64,000 bases of DNA from Aurantiochytrium sp. KH105 (lineage: Eukaryota > Sar > Bigyra > Thraustochytrida > Thraustochytriidae), in assembly GCA_003116975.1 (NCBI GenBank), contig BGKB01000105.1, forward strand, positions 62,001-126,000. Direction: 5' to 3'. This document shows positions 33,401 to 43,766 of the stretch, piece by piece. The notes under the pieces are model-generated. The model searched no databases. It was not told the DNA's origin and saw only the letters and a list, made by a program, of their open reading frames with translations. How positions within the stretch are numbered: position 1 is the stretch's first letter; each line of letters opens with the position of its first letter. The position numbers and the translations under genes were made by a program.

Positions 33401-36400
33401 GCAAAAGCTGCTTGTAGCAGCGACGCGACCAGCCAGCTGCACCAGCAGAGCAGTACCAGCAGCAGCAGTAGGCTCCAAAAAGAGCAGTTTGGCGTGCGCC
33501 CGCTTTTCGGACCGTCCCTGCTTGTTCGCAGCCGCGCGGCCAATCGACCGACAACAAGCACGCACGCATGCAGAGCAGACAGCTAGGCTCTTCTTGGCAG
33601 CACTCTTCGTTTTCCATCACTCCTTACCTTCGACTTCTTCGTCCTCATTTCGTCGTCCTCGCCTTGCCCCGCGCCGCGTCCGCGTCCGCGTCCGCGTCCG
33701 CTGGCCTGGCCCTCCGTCCCCCTCCTTCCTCTGTCCCTCCCTTGGCCGCTTTTCTTTCCGCAGACCCACCTGCGGCCGACCGGCCGCCCGCCTTGCTCGC
33801 CTCGCTTACTCACATGTGGAGCCGCTGCACGCGCCGCGCCGTGACCAGGCGGACACCCCCGGCGCGGACCGGCCTCTGGAGGAAGAGAGCAAACGAGTTC
33901 CGACGCTCTGCCCTGCTTTCGATAGCGAGCGAGACTCGTCTCTTTCCGCGCCCTTTCACCGCATGCAGTGCCGTGGCCAGCCCAGTGCCGGCGCGGAGCA
34001 CGGCGGGCTCGCGCGCTGGCATGGCCGCTGCTGCGCAAGACGAGACGCGGAGGCGAGCGCGCGAGCGAGGACGGGGACGAGCACGGCGAGCGCGAGGGAT
34101 GGACGGGGGTCGGATGGGTGGCTGTGGCTGCTGGAGTGTGATCACGACGACGAGGGGGACGATGCTGCGGCGACTGACTAGGACCCGCAGCCGCTGCTGC
34201 CGCGTAGACGCACACTCTTGTCGAGATTTGAAAGTGACAGCAATGAAGCCGGGCCGGCCTTTACAGAAGGGCTGATGAAGTCGGGAGCGAAGTGGCCGCC
34301 GTGGCAGCCAGCCAGCCAGCCAGTCAGCCAGCCAGCCAACAATAAAGTAGCCTCGTCTTTGGCCTCTTCCGGTGCACCTTTCGTCCTGTCGTCCACACCA
34401 TTTGATGGCTGGCAACGTAAGAGGTATGACTTGCTGGCAATGACAACAAAGTGGCAAAAGAGCATCATTTATTTCGGGTCAGCTTTGGGAGCAAAAAGAC
34501 GCTGGCCGTGGCAGTGGCTGGCGAAGCAGCATTTTTGTTCACCGCGCAGATTTTCTTGCACGCGCCGCCTCTCTCGATTTACGTGAGCGTATGGTGCTAT
34601 TTCGAAACGCCTGAGATGAGAAAAGAGGTTGAAAGAGCAAGACCAAGTTTGCGAGGCGCGAGATAAACTTGTGCTACTTGAAGCCAATTTTCGAAGCCCA
34701 AATCGTCGGACCCGCGATGGAACATTCATTAGCAGGCGAGCAGCCATCCATCCAGCCACTGCCAGCTTCTGCTGCGGCTGCTACTGCTACTGCTACTGCT
34801 ATTGATTGCGGAACAATTGACAGTGAAACCGTAAGAAGAGGAAAGAAAGGGTGGTTTGTTTTTCATGTGCTCGACAAACGAGCGACGATACAATAGACCC
34901 ACGCCATGATTCGCTTACTTGATGTCGGACGCACAGATGTGTCGAACGTGAACGTTACACGGCGCAAGCGACGCAAGCGACTGCAGTTCGACGGTCTGGC
35001 GTTTGTTTGCCAGCTGGCAGGGCTTGCTCGTGCTTTGCTTACTAAGCGATTCAACGGAATGGCAGCGCAAGGACCGTCGCACCAGTCGTATCGAGATGGC
35101 GGAGCTCCGCTTGAAACCGATAATGCGGAATCCGTGGTGGAACGGTCAACTCGGAAGAGCTCGGAAGGGAAAAAACGAATGCTGGAAAAGAAGGAAAGAA
35201 AGAAGGGAAGGTGAGAAAGAAAAAGATTGTTCGAGTCCCAAAGCGCGCCAAGTCAGCCGTCTCTGCGCCGTGCCGCCGGCAAAGCTACTACCACTCTCTT
35301 CGCAGCAGTGCGGCGGCTCCTTCTCCGGTGGACAATTCTCCGCTTACACACGGAGTTCGTTAGTAGTCGAAAGTCAGTCCGTCGGCCGGCCGCAGCCGGT
35401 CGAACGATCGACCGACCATCAATCAACGGTTATCTTCAGAATACGTTCGGATGACCGTTCTTTTCTCCACACGAAAACATTTTTTTCGCCACTGTAAAAG
35501 AAAGGAAAGAAAAGGACCGACTCAGGGCGTCTGTCGGTATACTGCCGCAGTATGTGCTTCCTTCTCTCTCCTTCCCCCTACACACAGAGCCCTCCCCGCC
35601 CCTCCTTCCAGACACCTACCGTGACGGTAGCAGCAGCAGCAGCGCCGGGTGCGCCACGCAGCGCAGCGCAGCGGCCGTGGATTTCAAAGCAAGCTAGCTC
35701 GCGACGCCGGCCTCGGAGGCGGCGCCAGGTAGGCAAGAGAGGGCGAGAGGCTCCACAGCTGGCGGCCACAGTGCGGCGCGCGGCGAAACGTCTCTCTCCC
35801 CCTCTCTCTCCCTCTTGGCTTTCTTTCATTCACATGTCATTCATTTATTCATTCTTTCTTTCCTTCTTTCTTTCTTTCTTTCTCTCTCGCTCTGCCCCCG
35901 GGAGGTTGCCCGCCTCGGAGAAAAGAACAGCAGAAAGAAAGCAAGTAGGGGCGCCGCCGCTCTTGCGTTGCGCAGGCTGCACGCGCGGCGCCGCTGCCGT
36001 GACTGTGACGCGGGCGCCGCGCCGATAACACGCCGCCGCTCCTGCGCTTGCTGGCGCTGCCGCCAGCAACTGCAAGCTGCGCTGCTGGCCGTTCCTGCTG
36101 CTGCCGCCCTGCCTGCTGCCGCGCGTGCCGGCGCGAGGGCGGGAGCCGGGGCGAAGCTATCCGAGGCGCGGGCGCGCGCGCGGAAGGAGCAGGCACGTGT
36201 CGCGCGCTGCCGCTGCGAGACCAGCGAGTGACCTAAACAGACCTGCGTCGTGTTGTCTCGTGCCGCTCGCTGCGGAGCCTCTGCTCTGCACAGCGCCTGC
36301 CGCGCGCGCCCTCGCCCGCCGCCTGTGCAGCGCCGGCCTCGGTACCGCCCGCGACCAGCCCTCCGCGCCGCCGCGCGTTGCAGGCGCGCGAGGCGGAGCA

Positions 36401-37252
36401 AGCGAGCGGCGGCGGCGCGGTCGTTAGTGGCGCGAGTGTGGCCGAGAAGACTCGGAGAAAAGAAAGAGTGAAGTGTCAGTGGAGAGCAAAGCAGGAGCGC
36501 CGCGCCGAGCCGAGCTGCACCTGGCGGGAGAGAGAGGGAGAGGGAGCAGAGGCGGCTTCGCTGTCGCAGCTGGCTGGCCGCTGCCAACGGCGCGCGCGGC
36601 GGCCAGCTAGGCAGGTCGAGCCGGGCAAACCAACCCGGATTCAGCCCGCCAGGGAGGACTACGTAGTTTCACAAACATACTACTACTACAAACAAGCAGA
36701 CAAACTGCACGACTCGCGCAACAAAGGCTTTCCTTCCTCTCCGAGTCTTTCTTCCTTCCTTCTCTCCCTACCGTCCATACATCCGTCCATACGCACATCG
36801 CAGCACGCGCGGCTCGGCTTCTTGCGCGACCTGACCGCGCCTGACCCGGCTCGGCTCGCGCGCCCTTGGCTCGACTCCACGCGCCTTGACTGGCGCAGAG
36901 TAGAGGGATAGAGAGAGAGAGGGAGGGAGGGAGAGGAAGGTGGCAAAAGCACTCGAGCGGCGCCGCGCGAGGCAAGCAAATCCAAAAAGGGCGAGCCGCG
37001 GCGAGGCCAGGCCTTTGAGCAGCCAACGCTCACGCAACAGCAGCAGCAGCAGCAGCAGCAGACTGCAAAGGACGTACTACTCGTCGAGCAAGCGAGCGAG
37101 CTCCGCGTAGCTTGGACCGGGAGCAGCAGCCTTTGGCGAGCTCGCACTTTGGCTGGGAGCCTTGGCTGATCGATTGATTGAGCCATTGAACGCCAACCAA
37201 GGTGGCCGCCCGAAGCAGAGCCAAAGCAAAAGTAGCGAGCTAGAAAGGCACA
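30474..37252. other. 6.8-kb intergenic between the metalloprotease copies
   Basis: No supported gene. The first kilobase is moderate in GC and holds a TTGATTGATTG-type run near 30895-30910. From about 31600 on it is GC-rich low-complexity DNA like that upstream of copy 1, with a GCAGT-rich array at 32443-32580, TTTC runs near 35860 and a GCAGCA run at about 37039-37062. I see no obvious long match to the region upstream of copy 1, so the duplicated unit may be little more than the coding region. Confidence 0.5.
32443..32580. repeat. Degenerate (GCAGT)n array
   Basis: About 140 bases of GCAGT units interrupted by GCAGA, GTACA and similar variants. One strand reads GTGCAGTGCAG repeatedly. Confidence 0.85.
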
Positions 37253-39826
37253 ATGCGATCAACAACCGCAGCGCTAGTCCTGGCTGCGACCCTCGCAGCC
37301 AGCATCCTCGGGCAGAGCCCAGTATCAGCGCTCGAGAGCAGCAAGCAGGCCATGCACCTTCACCACGACGAAAACGAGGAGGACCGCCTCTTCCACCCCG
37401 TCGAGCACTTCTCCGTGCGTCGCCTCGACGAAGACAGGATTCAGATTGACGTCCGCGCCGGCGAACATGTCTACGTCTCGCACGAGCTCTCGCGCGTACG
37501 CCACTTGTACGCCAAGAACGGCAAGCTCCGCATTGGATCCCCCGACGGCCAGCACATTGTCAAGACTCGGGAAAGCAGGCATGCCAAGTTCATTTTTGAG
37601 GGTGAGCACGAATTTGGCTGGTTCACCTGCTCCTACCGCCCCGAAGACAATCGTGCCCATCTCTACGTGCGCAACGGCACCAAGTCCTTCGAAGTTACCC
37701 ACCGCGAGCGCTTTCTCAAGGACATCCACAGCCGCGACCTTGCGACTCTTCCCGAGTCCGAGTTCTGGCTCGAGGTCTCCGGAGCCGGCGACTCGCTCCT
37801 GCATCCCGACGTTGATGTCAACGCCAACACCGCCAAGAGCCCTCGCCACCTCCGTCGTAACGCTGCTAGCGACGATGACGAGGAGGAAGAGGAAGAGGAA
37901 GAGGATACGGACTGCAGCCAGCGCACTGCCCCCGATGATGTGATTCTCAAGAGCCAGGATCTGGAGGACCTCACCATTCTTCCCGGCGATGAGACCAAGA
38001 AGATCAACCGTCTCGTGAAGGCTGGATACGAGTCGAGGAACGCAACTCGAACCAAAAAGTCTGCTCTTGTCAAGACCGCAGATCTGACGACGAACGAGAT
38101 CTCGCCTGCGGGTCGCCGTCTTGCCGACGCCTACGCCTTCACCCCGGACTGCTACACCAACGATGACCGCGTCCATCAGGTCTCGGTCAACGCCATCGCT
38201 GATGCTGCATTCTACAGCATCTATGGGTCCGAAGATGACGTTCAAGAGGCCATCGAAACGGCTGTCGCCAAGGCGTCCCAGGTGTACACGATCCAGATGA
38301 ACATCAAGCTCGTCATTCAGGATACGTGGATTGCGACTGATGGATCGATCCCTAGCAGCTGGCCCGATTTTGCAAGTAATAAAGAGGGCAGCGGCTGCCC
38401 CTATGATCTCTCGACGCAGCTCGACGATCTCACCGCTTGGGTGCGAAAGCTTGACGATGACGAGGAGCAAGCCGCGCACTTTCACCTCTTCACTGGCTGC
38501 AGCGCCAGCTCTTCTGGTGTCGCATACGTCGGTACGCTCTGCAACCTCAACTACAACACTGGTGTGACCAAGAAGACGAGCAGGACTTGGAAGACCTTTG
38601 CCCACGAACTCGGCCACGGCTTTGCTGCCACCCACTCCTTTGAGAACGGAATGTACACCACGGGTGGCATCATGGACTACGGCAATGGGCAAATCCTCGG
38701 AACGAGCCTGTACCGCTTCCGCCTTGCGCGCCGCGATCAAATGTGCGGAGAGTTCGAGACGGCTCGTTCCAGCTCTTGCGCTTTCATCAACGTTTACGAC
38801 GATGAGTCGGGTTGCGGCAATGGCGTCATTGCTGATGGGGAAGAATGCGAGTGCGCCGATGGATCCACCAACTGCAACGGTTGCAAGAACTGCAAGCTCA
38901 CTGACGACACGGTCGAATGCAGTACCTCCAAGTTCTACATGGTTGCCGCTGGATCTCCTTACTCCACAGGCGGATACTCAGACAAGGAGTGCTGCGTTAA
39001 GAACAAGCTCCTCACGGCAGATACTGCGTGCAGCGATGGCTATTGCGGTGGCGGTGGGTTGTGCACCAACCCGTGCGAGAGCGACTCCTTGTCTCCGTGT
39101 GGCTACAAGAACGGCGGCTGCCGCGTTCAATGCACGGACGGCAATACCTGCAGCTATAACTGGAGGGTGAACGGCGCGTACGTTGGCTATGCCGACTACG
39201 GAACGCCTTGCACGACTGACGATGGCGCCGAAGGCATCTGTGGCGATGGCACGGGTGTTTGCAAGTACTCGGGCCCGCCGACCCCCAAGCCAACAAAGTC
39301 CCCCACGGCCTTTCCCACAAAGTACCCCACGTACGCCACTACGAACTACCCTACCAAGTCTCCCACCAAGTCCCCCACCCCTTTTCCGACCGCGTCTTCG
39401 ACGGTACTCAAGGGCGTTTCGTTTCCCTCCTCAAAGTGTGCCAAGAAGAACAAAAAGTGCAAGATCACCGAGGACGGTCTTGCTCGTTTTGGCAAGGACG
39501 ACGTCTATGCATTTTACGCTTTTGAGGATATCTCTGACACGACCAAGTTTTCGTGCGACGAAGACACTTTTGGCTTCGACCCCAACCCAGATGAGAACAA
39601 AAAGCTCTGCTGGTTCACGCCAATGGCTTTCAACTTTAAGCAGCTTGCGAAGGACGGAAAGTCGGGCACTGTCAGTGATGCAGGCATCGTCCGTTATGGA
39701 GCTGATGACAAGTATGTTTTCAAGGTCTACGATTCCAAGACCAAGATCAAGTGCGAGGCGGACGAATTTGGCGCTGACCCCGCTCCGAACTCGAATGCGA
39801 AAAAGTGCTTTGTCAGCTACTTTTAG
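37253..39826 (+). CDS. Secreted ADAM-like zinc metalloprotease, copy 2
   Basis: 857 residues, the same length and plan as copy 1 (27900-30473): signal peptide to about residue 26, prodomain with an acidic run, catalytic motif HELGHGFAATH (His451, Glu452, His455, His461), Met-turn GGIMDYG, Cys-rich disintegrin-like region, PT stalk and two C-terminal modules ending in KCFVSYF. ATG 37253 is the first Met of the signal peptide and aligns with the start of copy 1. All zinc ligands and the catalytic Glu are intact, and Ala again replaces the usual motif Gly, so both copies look active and inherited this change from the duplication ancestor. The two differ in stalk repeats and acidic run. Nucleotide identity is much higher around the active site than elsewhere. 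Confidence 0.88.
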   Translation: MRSTTAALVLAATLAASILGQSPVSALESSKQAMHLHHDENEEDRLFHPVEHFSVRRLDEDRIQIDVRAGEHVYVSHELSRVRHLYAKNGKLRIGSPDGQHIVKTRESRHAKFIFEGEHEFGWFTCSYRPEDNRAHLYVRNGTKSFEVTHRERFLKDIHSRDLATLPESEFWLEVSGAGDSLLHPDVDVNANTAKSPRHLRRNAASDDDEEEEEEEEDTDCSQRTAPDDVILKSQDLEDLTILPGDETKKINRLVKAGYESRNATRTKKSALVKTADLTTNEISPAGRRLADAYAFTPDCYTNDDRVHQVSVNAIADAAFYSIYGSEDDVQEAIETAVAKASQVYTIQMNIKLVIQDTWIATDGSIPSSWPDFASNKEGSGCPYDLSTQLDDLTAWVRKLDDDEEQAAHFHLFTGCSASSSGVAYVGTLCNLNYNTGVTKKTSRTWKTFAHELGHGFAATHSFENGMYTTGGIMDYGNGQILGTSLYRFRLARRDQMCGEFETARSSSCAFINVYDDESGCGNGVIADGEECECADGSTNCNGCKNCKLTDDTVECSTSKFYMVAAGSPYSTGGYSDKECCVKNKLLTADTACSDGYCGGGGLCTNPCESDSLSPCGYKNGGCRVQCTDGNTCSYNWRVNGAYVGYADYGTPCTTDDGAEGICGDGTGVCKYSGPPTPKPTKSPTAFPTKYPTYATTNYPTKSPTKSPTPFPTASSTVLKGVSFPSSKCAKKNKKCKITEDGLARFGKDDVYAFYAFEDISDTTKFSCDEDTFGFDPNPDENKKLCWFTPMAFNFKQLAKDGKSGTVSDAGIVRYGADDKYVFKVYDSKTKIKCEADEFGADPAPNSNAKKCFVSYF

Positions 39827-40394
39827 AAAAGAAACTCTGTGGAATGCCCTCGTCCTTTCTCGTGAGCATCTGGGATCGCCAAAAGTAGCTTATTGCGCGC
39901 GATACCGAGAAAAAAAAAACGGCGTGCGTCTTTCTCACGTCTTCTGAATTTCTGCCTGGCGTCTGATTCGATTTCACGATACGTGCATGCGACCGACCGT
40001 GCGCGTTCGTGCTTTGTCACTTTCTGACCCATGACCCGATGCCAGGCGGTATATGATCAATTTGAGAGCGAGTTTAGAGCTCGCTGATTTCGTGTTCACT
40101 GAATGCGCGCACAACAGTGCAGCCTTTCAGAGAGTGCGACCCCCATGAAACTCTGTGCTTCTGAAGACCCATCCACCGGTTCTGGACCCGGGTAAATGAA
40201 AAAATGATTTATTCATGACCATCTCTGTCCCTTTTGCATTGTTGTGACGATCTCGGACCTTGGTAATTGCTGGCAAGTTCTCTTCCACAACAACCAACCT
40301 CAACAGGTCTGACTCAAGCTCCTGTTCTGGCGGCACCAAGGTAATAGGAAGAGTCTTAATACGCGCTTCCTTCATCTAATACATTTCTCATCTC
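39827..40394. other. Convergent 3' intergenic
   Basis: About 570 bases between the stops of metalloprotease copy 2 (+) and the MARVEL-like gene (-). A short minus-strand frame from ATG 40375 (82 codons) lies just past the MARVEL-like stop and contains an AATAAA, so it is more likely 3' UTR than a gene. Confidence 0.5.
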
Positions 40395-41414
40395 TTAGAC
40401 CTCCGCTACGGTGCGAGAAATGTCATCGTTCTCTACGCCCTGGCGTGGTGAAGAAAGCGGGCTTCCAACTGAACCATCGCCGGCCGTTTCTCCATCGACA
40501 TTCAGTGGTGCCAAGTATGGCGAGCCCTTGAGGATCGCCACGCCAACACATGCAGTGTATAAGAATGTGGCCCACGTGAGAAAGGTGAATGCTGCCGCGG
40601 CACCTGCTTTTGAAATTCCAAATGAGACGTCCCCTGCAAGACCGCCAAATACGAGTTCATCCAAGAGCTTGCTCAATCCACGGAGAGCTTGCGCACTGCT
40701 TGCCGTGGTGGAAAACGCCGAAAATATCAGAAACGCGAGAACAATGTCTCCGACTGCAACAATCCACGAGAACAGCTTGGCCCGGCTTCCAGACACGAAG
40801 TTCTTGCCAAGGACCTTGAATCCAAATACAGCTGTTGCACCCACGTAAAGCCATGTCATGAGCATTAGCACGAGGTCCCAGACAACGCCGGAGATAAAAG
40901 TCTGTGTACTTGCAAACCCTGAGTCGTGAAACAGAGAGTTAAAGTCCGAGATGCTTGCCGCCGCACATGCCCAAGCAATCAAGCATAACACAAATTGGGC
41001 AATCCGCGCGTAGAGCAAACAATTTACGGAGTGATGCACCTCGGCTGTCGAGTTGACATCGAAGTTGACGCCTGCACTTCTGGCCCATGACGGAATGATC
41101 CTCACCGAGTCCTGTGTCATTCGCTGAAGGCCGTCGCGTTGGCCTGTAGAATAATGACCCGAGCGCGGCGACAGGGGAGAGAATCCAGACCTCGGCGATC
41201 CGGGAAATCCCAAATCTGGCCCGGGAGGCTTGGCTTGGTCTGCTCCACTCTGCGTATTTCTGTCGATCTCTTCCGCCTTGATAGCCTCAGCCGTACCAGT
41301 CGATGTTTTCCCATCTTTTTTAGCCTCTTGTTCTTCCTCGCGAACCTGCTGTTCTTCAACTTTGCGCGCAGTCTCCGCGCCCTCGGCCTCATGATTTTGC
41401 ACATCGTCGCCCAT
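40395..41414 (-). CDS. Four-helix membrane protein, MARVEL/CASP-like
   Basis: 339 residues from ATG 41414; the frame runs on to 41444 but only from a GTG codon. A hydrophilic N-terminus of about 110 residues (Glu/Lys/Ala-rich, then Pro/Ser-rich with SPRSGFSPLSPRSG) precedes four membrane segments: ARIAQFVLCLIAWACAAAS, WDLVLMLMTWLYVGATAVFG, WIVAVGDIVLAFLIFSAFST and AAAFTFLTWATFLYTACVG. The third helix with GDIVLAFLIFSAFSTTAS resembles the conserved aspartate helix of CASP-like/MARVEL proteins, which organise membrane domains, vesicle cargo and junction-like scaffolds. Both ends face the cytosol in that family. A shorter gene of the same type is at 52698. The assignment rests on topology and this motif only. 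Confidence 0.65.
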   Translation of the reverse strand: MGDDVQNHEAEGAETARKVEEQQVREEEQEAKKDGKTSTGTAEAIKAEEIDRNTQSGADQAKPPGPDLGFPGSPRSGFSPLSPRSGHYSTGQRDGLQRMTQDSVRIIPSWARSAGVNFDVNSTAEVHHSVNCLLYARIAQFVLCLIAWACAAASISDFNSLFHDSGFASTQTFISGVVWDLVLMLMTWLYVGATAVFGFKVLGKNFVSGSRAKLFSWIVAVGDIVLAFLIFSAFSTTASSAQALRGLSKLLDELVFGGLAGDVSFGISKAGAAAAFTFLTWATFLYTACVGVAILKGSPYLAPLNVDGETAGDGSVGSPLSSPRQGVENDDISRTVAEV

Positions 41415-42007
41415 CTTTGCAGCAACGCACGTCTCGTTGTCCACGCCCGCGGCTCTTTCACAACAAATTCACGCGCTCGTAGCGTTTCAGTCTCTTGCGC
41501 CCGCGCCCGCTTGGTCCTCGGGCCCCGTCTCCTCGCCTCCTCGCGCGCGCGCGCGCGTACGTGCGTTCGTGCGGTTCTATATGGACGTGCTCTGCTATCG
41601 AGTCTCTTTTGCTCGAGTCCAATTCCGGGGCCGAAACGAGGGCCAAAAGTTACATTACAGGAGGCCTAGAATTGGACAGACCTCGTATGTGCCGGTCGAA
41701 GCAGCCGGCCCATGCCAGACAAGGTTTGCCAAAAGCTGACGCATCAAGTGATGAAAGACATCATGTAGTTTAGACAATGGCAAATCTTACATTTGCCTTG
41801 ACCCGAACGACTGATCACATTGGTCTGGTACTCTCACATTCTCGAATTCAAAGGAGACTTTCAGAATCTCGGTGTCCATGCTCGCAATACGTGCGATCTC
41901 ATTGAAAGAGATGAAAGGAAAAGAAGAACAAAGAAAAGAAAAGAAAGCAAACACAAACGCAAACATTCTACTCGCAAACTTTCCAATTCCACCAGCAGAA
42001 TGGTTTT
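41415..42007. other. Intergenic upstream of the MARVEL-like gene
   Basis: About 590 bases. A GCGCGCGCGCGCG run at about 41549-41561 lies in the likely promoter of the MARVEL-like gene. The part from about 41880 is A-rich (AAAGAAAAGAAAAGAAAG). No gene seen. Confidence 0.5.
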
Positions 42008-42475
42008 GATTTGCAAGAGGTTTCCTCCCAAACATCCCCAAAAGGCCCATGCAGAAAAAGCCAGGAATAGGAATTCATCGACTTGAAGCGATAGCATGGT
42101 CATGATTTGCAAGGGACTTCTCAGTTGTTCAAAAACAACGAGTTTCTTCCCACTTGCAGTCGTAGGATGGTCATGATTTGCAAGAGGTTTCCTCGCTCTG
42201 TCCAGACTACTCTACTTGATCAAAAACAACGAGTTTCTCCACTTGCAGTCGTATGGTGGTTTATAATTTGCAAGGGGCTTCATCGCTTGTCCAAAACGCC
42301 CCAAGAGGCACATGCAGAAAGAGACGGGGACATGAATTTATCCACTTGCAGCGATAGCATGGTCATGATTTGCAAGGGACTTGTCAGCTGTTCGAAAACG
42401 ACGAGTTTCTCCCCACTTGCAGTCGTAGGGTGGTCATGATTTGCAGGGGGCCTCTTCGCTTGTCCAATACACTTT
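42008..42475 (-). repeat. Tandem repeats of the 3' end of the HNH-like gene
   Basis: Six copies of a (G/A)ATTTGCA(A/G)G-headed unit start at 42008, 42104, 42175, 42265, 42367 and 42438, with spacings of 96, 71, 90, 102 and 71. Units are of two kinds that partly alternate: one with CACTTGCAGTCGTA, one with a CATGCAGAAA segment. The copy at 42438 is the last coding part of the gene at 42434-43306. Read on the minus strand, the copy at about 42265-42300 still encodes FWTSDEAPCKL then a stop, against YWTSEEAPCKS then a stop in the gene. Terminal codons plus 3' flank were therefore duplicated in tandem. Confidence 0.85.
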
Positions 42476-43306
42476 GACGGGTTGATAAAGGAAACCTGGT
42501 GACGACACTTCTACTTCATTGAGTGCGAAGTATACGAAGGCAAAGATTCCGCCTGCAGCATGATAAGGACGTAAAGCTCCAAGATGAAGCTTCAAGACGG
42601 GTGGCGTCCACTTATTTGGTTTCCAGTTGCGCGCGGCTTGCGCCTGCAGGCGTGAGCATGGCGCGCATTGCGGGAGAAAGACCTGCTGAACGTCTTGATT
42701 CACAAGACGGCGCCAGATTCCCATCTCTGCACTCGCGCGAAGCTTGCTCGGTGGCATGTGGTCTGCGTGGAAGGAGGCACGACCCTTTCCATGCCCACCT
42801 TTCGTGCCACACGTGTGGCATCCATGTTTTTTACCCAAGCGCTCAATAGTAGCACGCTGCGCAGGGCGCGCATAGGCTCGCCCTGCAGGGATACTCTCGC
42901 GGGCGAACGCCCCTGGACGCAAGACGTCGCTCGGGAGCGTGCTCGCAAATCGACCGCCCATGGCCTTGAAGACGGCAAGGATTCCGGCCACGCCCCACGC
43001 TCGGGCCTCCATAGATTCCAGCAAAACAAACGGACTACCACGACGCGAGCGCCCTGCAGCCCGTGCGGCCTCTTGCGACGCCGTGGCGGCACCAAGAGTC
43101 AGGACCGCGCCCGCGAAGGAGCTCAGGCCGGGAACTGCGCAGCTGAGACCCAGCGCCACGGCCACGAGCTGGCCGCACGCCAGGCTCACCAGAAACGCAT
43201 AGCCTCCGGCCAGAGCGCCTGCGCCCACGCGCAAGACCTGCGCCGTCCTCTCGCCCGCGCGACCTGCCTGAGGCGCCTCGGTCGCCTCGGTTCTGGTCGT
43301 AGCCAT
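42434..43306 (-). CDS. Membrane protein with C-terminal HNH-like zinc site
   Basis: 290 residues from ATG 43306; the frame extends to 43375 only from a GTG. Two Ala/Gly-rich hydrophobic segments lie near 26-53 and 62-83. The C-terminal half has a treble-clef/HNH-type pattern: C163-H-T-C166, then FHADHMPP (H180, D182, H183), then FLPQC214-APC217-SRLQ. In HNH proteins such CxxC pairs hold zinc and the ADH histidine activates water for phosphodiester cleavage. Whether this one is a nuclease or only a zinc-binding fold cannot be told, and a membrane-tethered nuclease would be unusual. Another hydrophobic stretch (AAGGIFAFVYFALNEV) follows. Its last codons and stop lie in the first unit of the repeat array at 42008-42475. 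Confidence 0.7.
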   Translation of the reverse strand: MATTRTEATEAPQAGRAGERTAQVLRVGAGALAGGYAFLVSLACGQLVAVALGLSCAVPGLSSFAGAVLTLGAATASQEAARAAGRSRRGSPFVLLESMEARAWGVAGILAVFKAMGGRFASTLPSDVLRPGAFARESIPAGRAYARPAQRATIERLGKKHGCHTCGTKGGHGKGRASFHADHMPPSKLRASAEMGIWRRLVNQDVQQVFLPQCAPCSRLQAQAARNWKPNKWTPPVLKLHLGALRPYHAAGGIFAFVYFALNEVEVSSPGFLYQPVKVYWTSEEAPCKS

Positions 43307-43766
43307 CCATGCGCGGTATCGAAGCTGGCTGCTCCAAGTCGAATCAGCAGCGCAGATGTATTTCCCGAGTCCCACCAGCCAGCCAGGCGTCTTCCGCGGC
43401 GGTACGTTCGCTCGAGACCAGACCAGACCAGACCAGACCAGACCAGAATAGAACAGACGTCGAGCGGCAGCGACGGCGCGAAAGGGGGTCTCTGTCTGTC
43501 TGTCTGGTTGTCAAGCTTTGCGCGACGACAAACAAGGCGTCGCCGTTACACCTCTCTTCAGGATTGGGACGAATTCTGATCTGGGTGTAAGGTGTGGTGG
43601 CCGTCGCCGCCATTGACATGACGTAGACTCTAGATTTCTCCATGTAGATTGCGAAATGGCTCGCTTCATCAAGGTTATTATATCTATTTATGTTTGTATT
43701 CTACGCACTGCCGGTGGGCTAGCTAGCTAGCTGAGGGCCTCTTGTCCGCTCGCTCCTCCGGCGTGA
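43307..43766. other. Intergenic with (GACCA)n array
   Basis: About 460 bases between two minus-strand genes. It holds a perfect GACCA pentanucleotide array at about 43415-43447 close to the HNH-like gene's start, and CTAGCTAGCTAGCTAG near 43718. No gene seen. Confidence 0.6.
43415..43447. repeat. (GACCA)n pentanucleotide microsatellite
   Basis: Six tandem GACCA units seen directly, about 110 bases upstream of the HNH-like gene's ATG. Confidence 0.95.

Noticed and set aside
40127-40375. 82-codon minus-strand frame after the MARVEL-like gene
   Set aside because: It starts 17 bases past that gene's stop, includes an AATAAA and has no homology; more likely 3' UTR.
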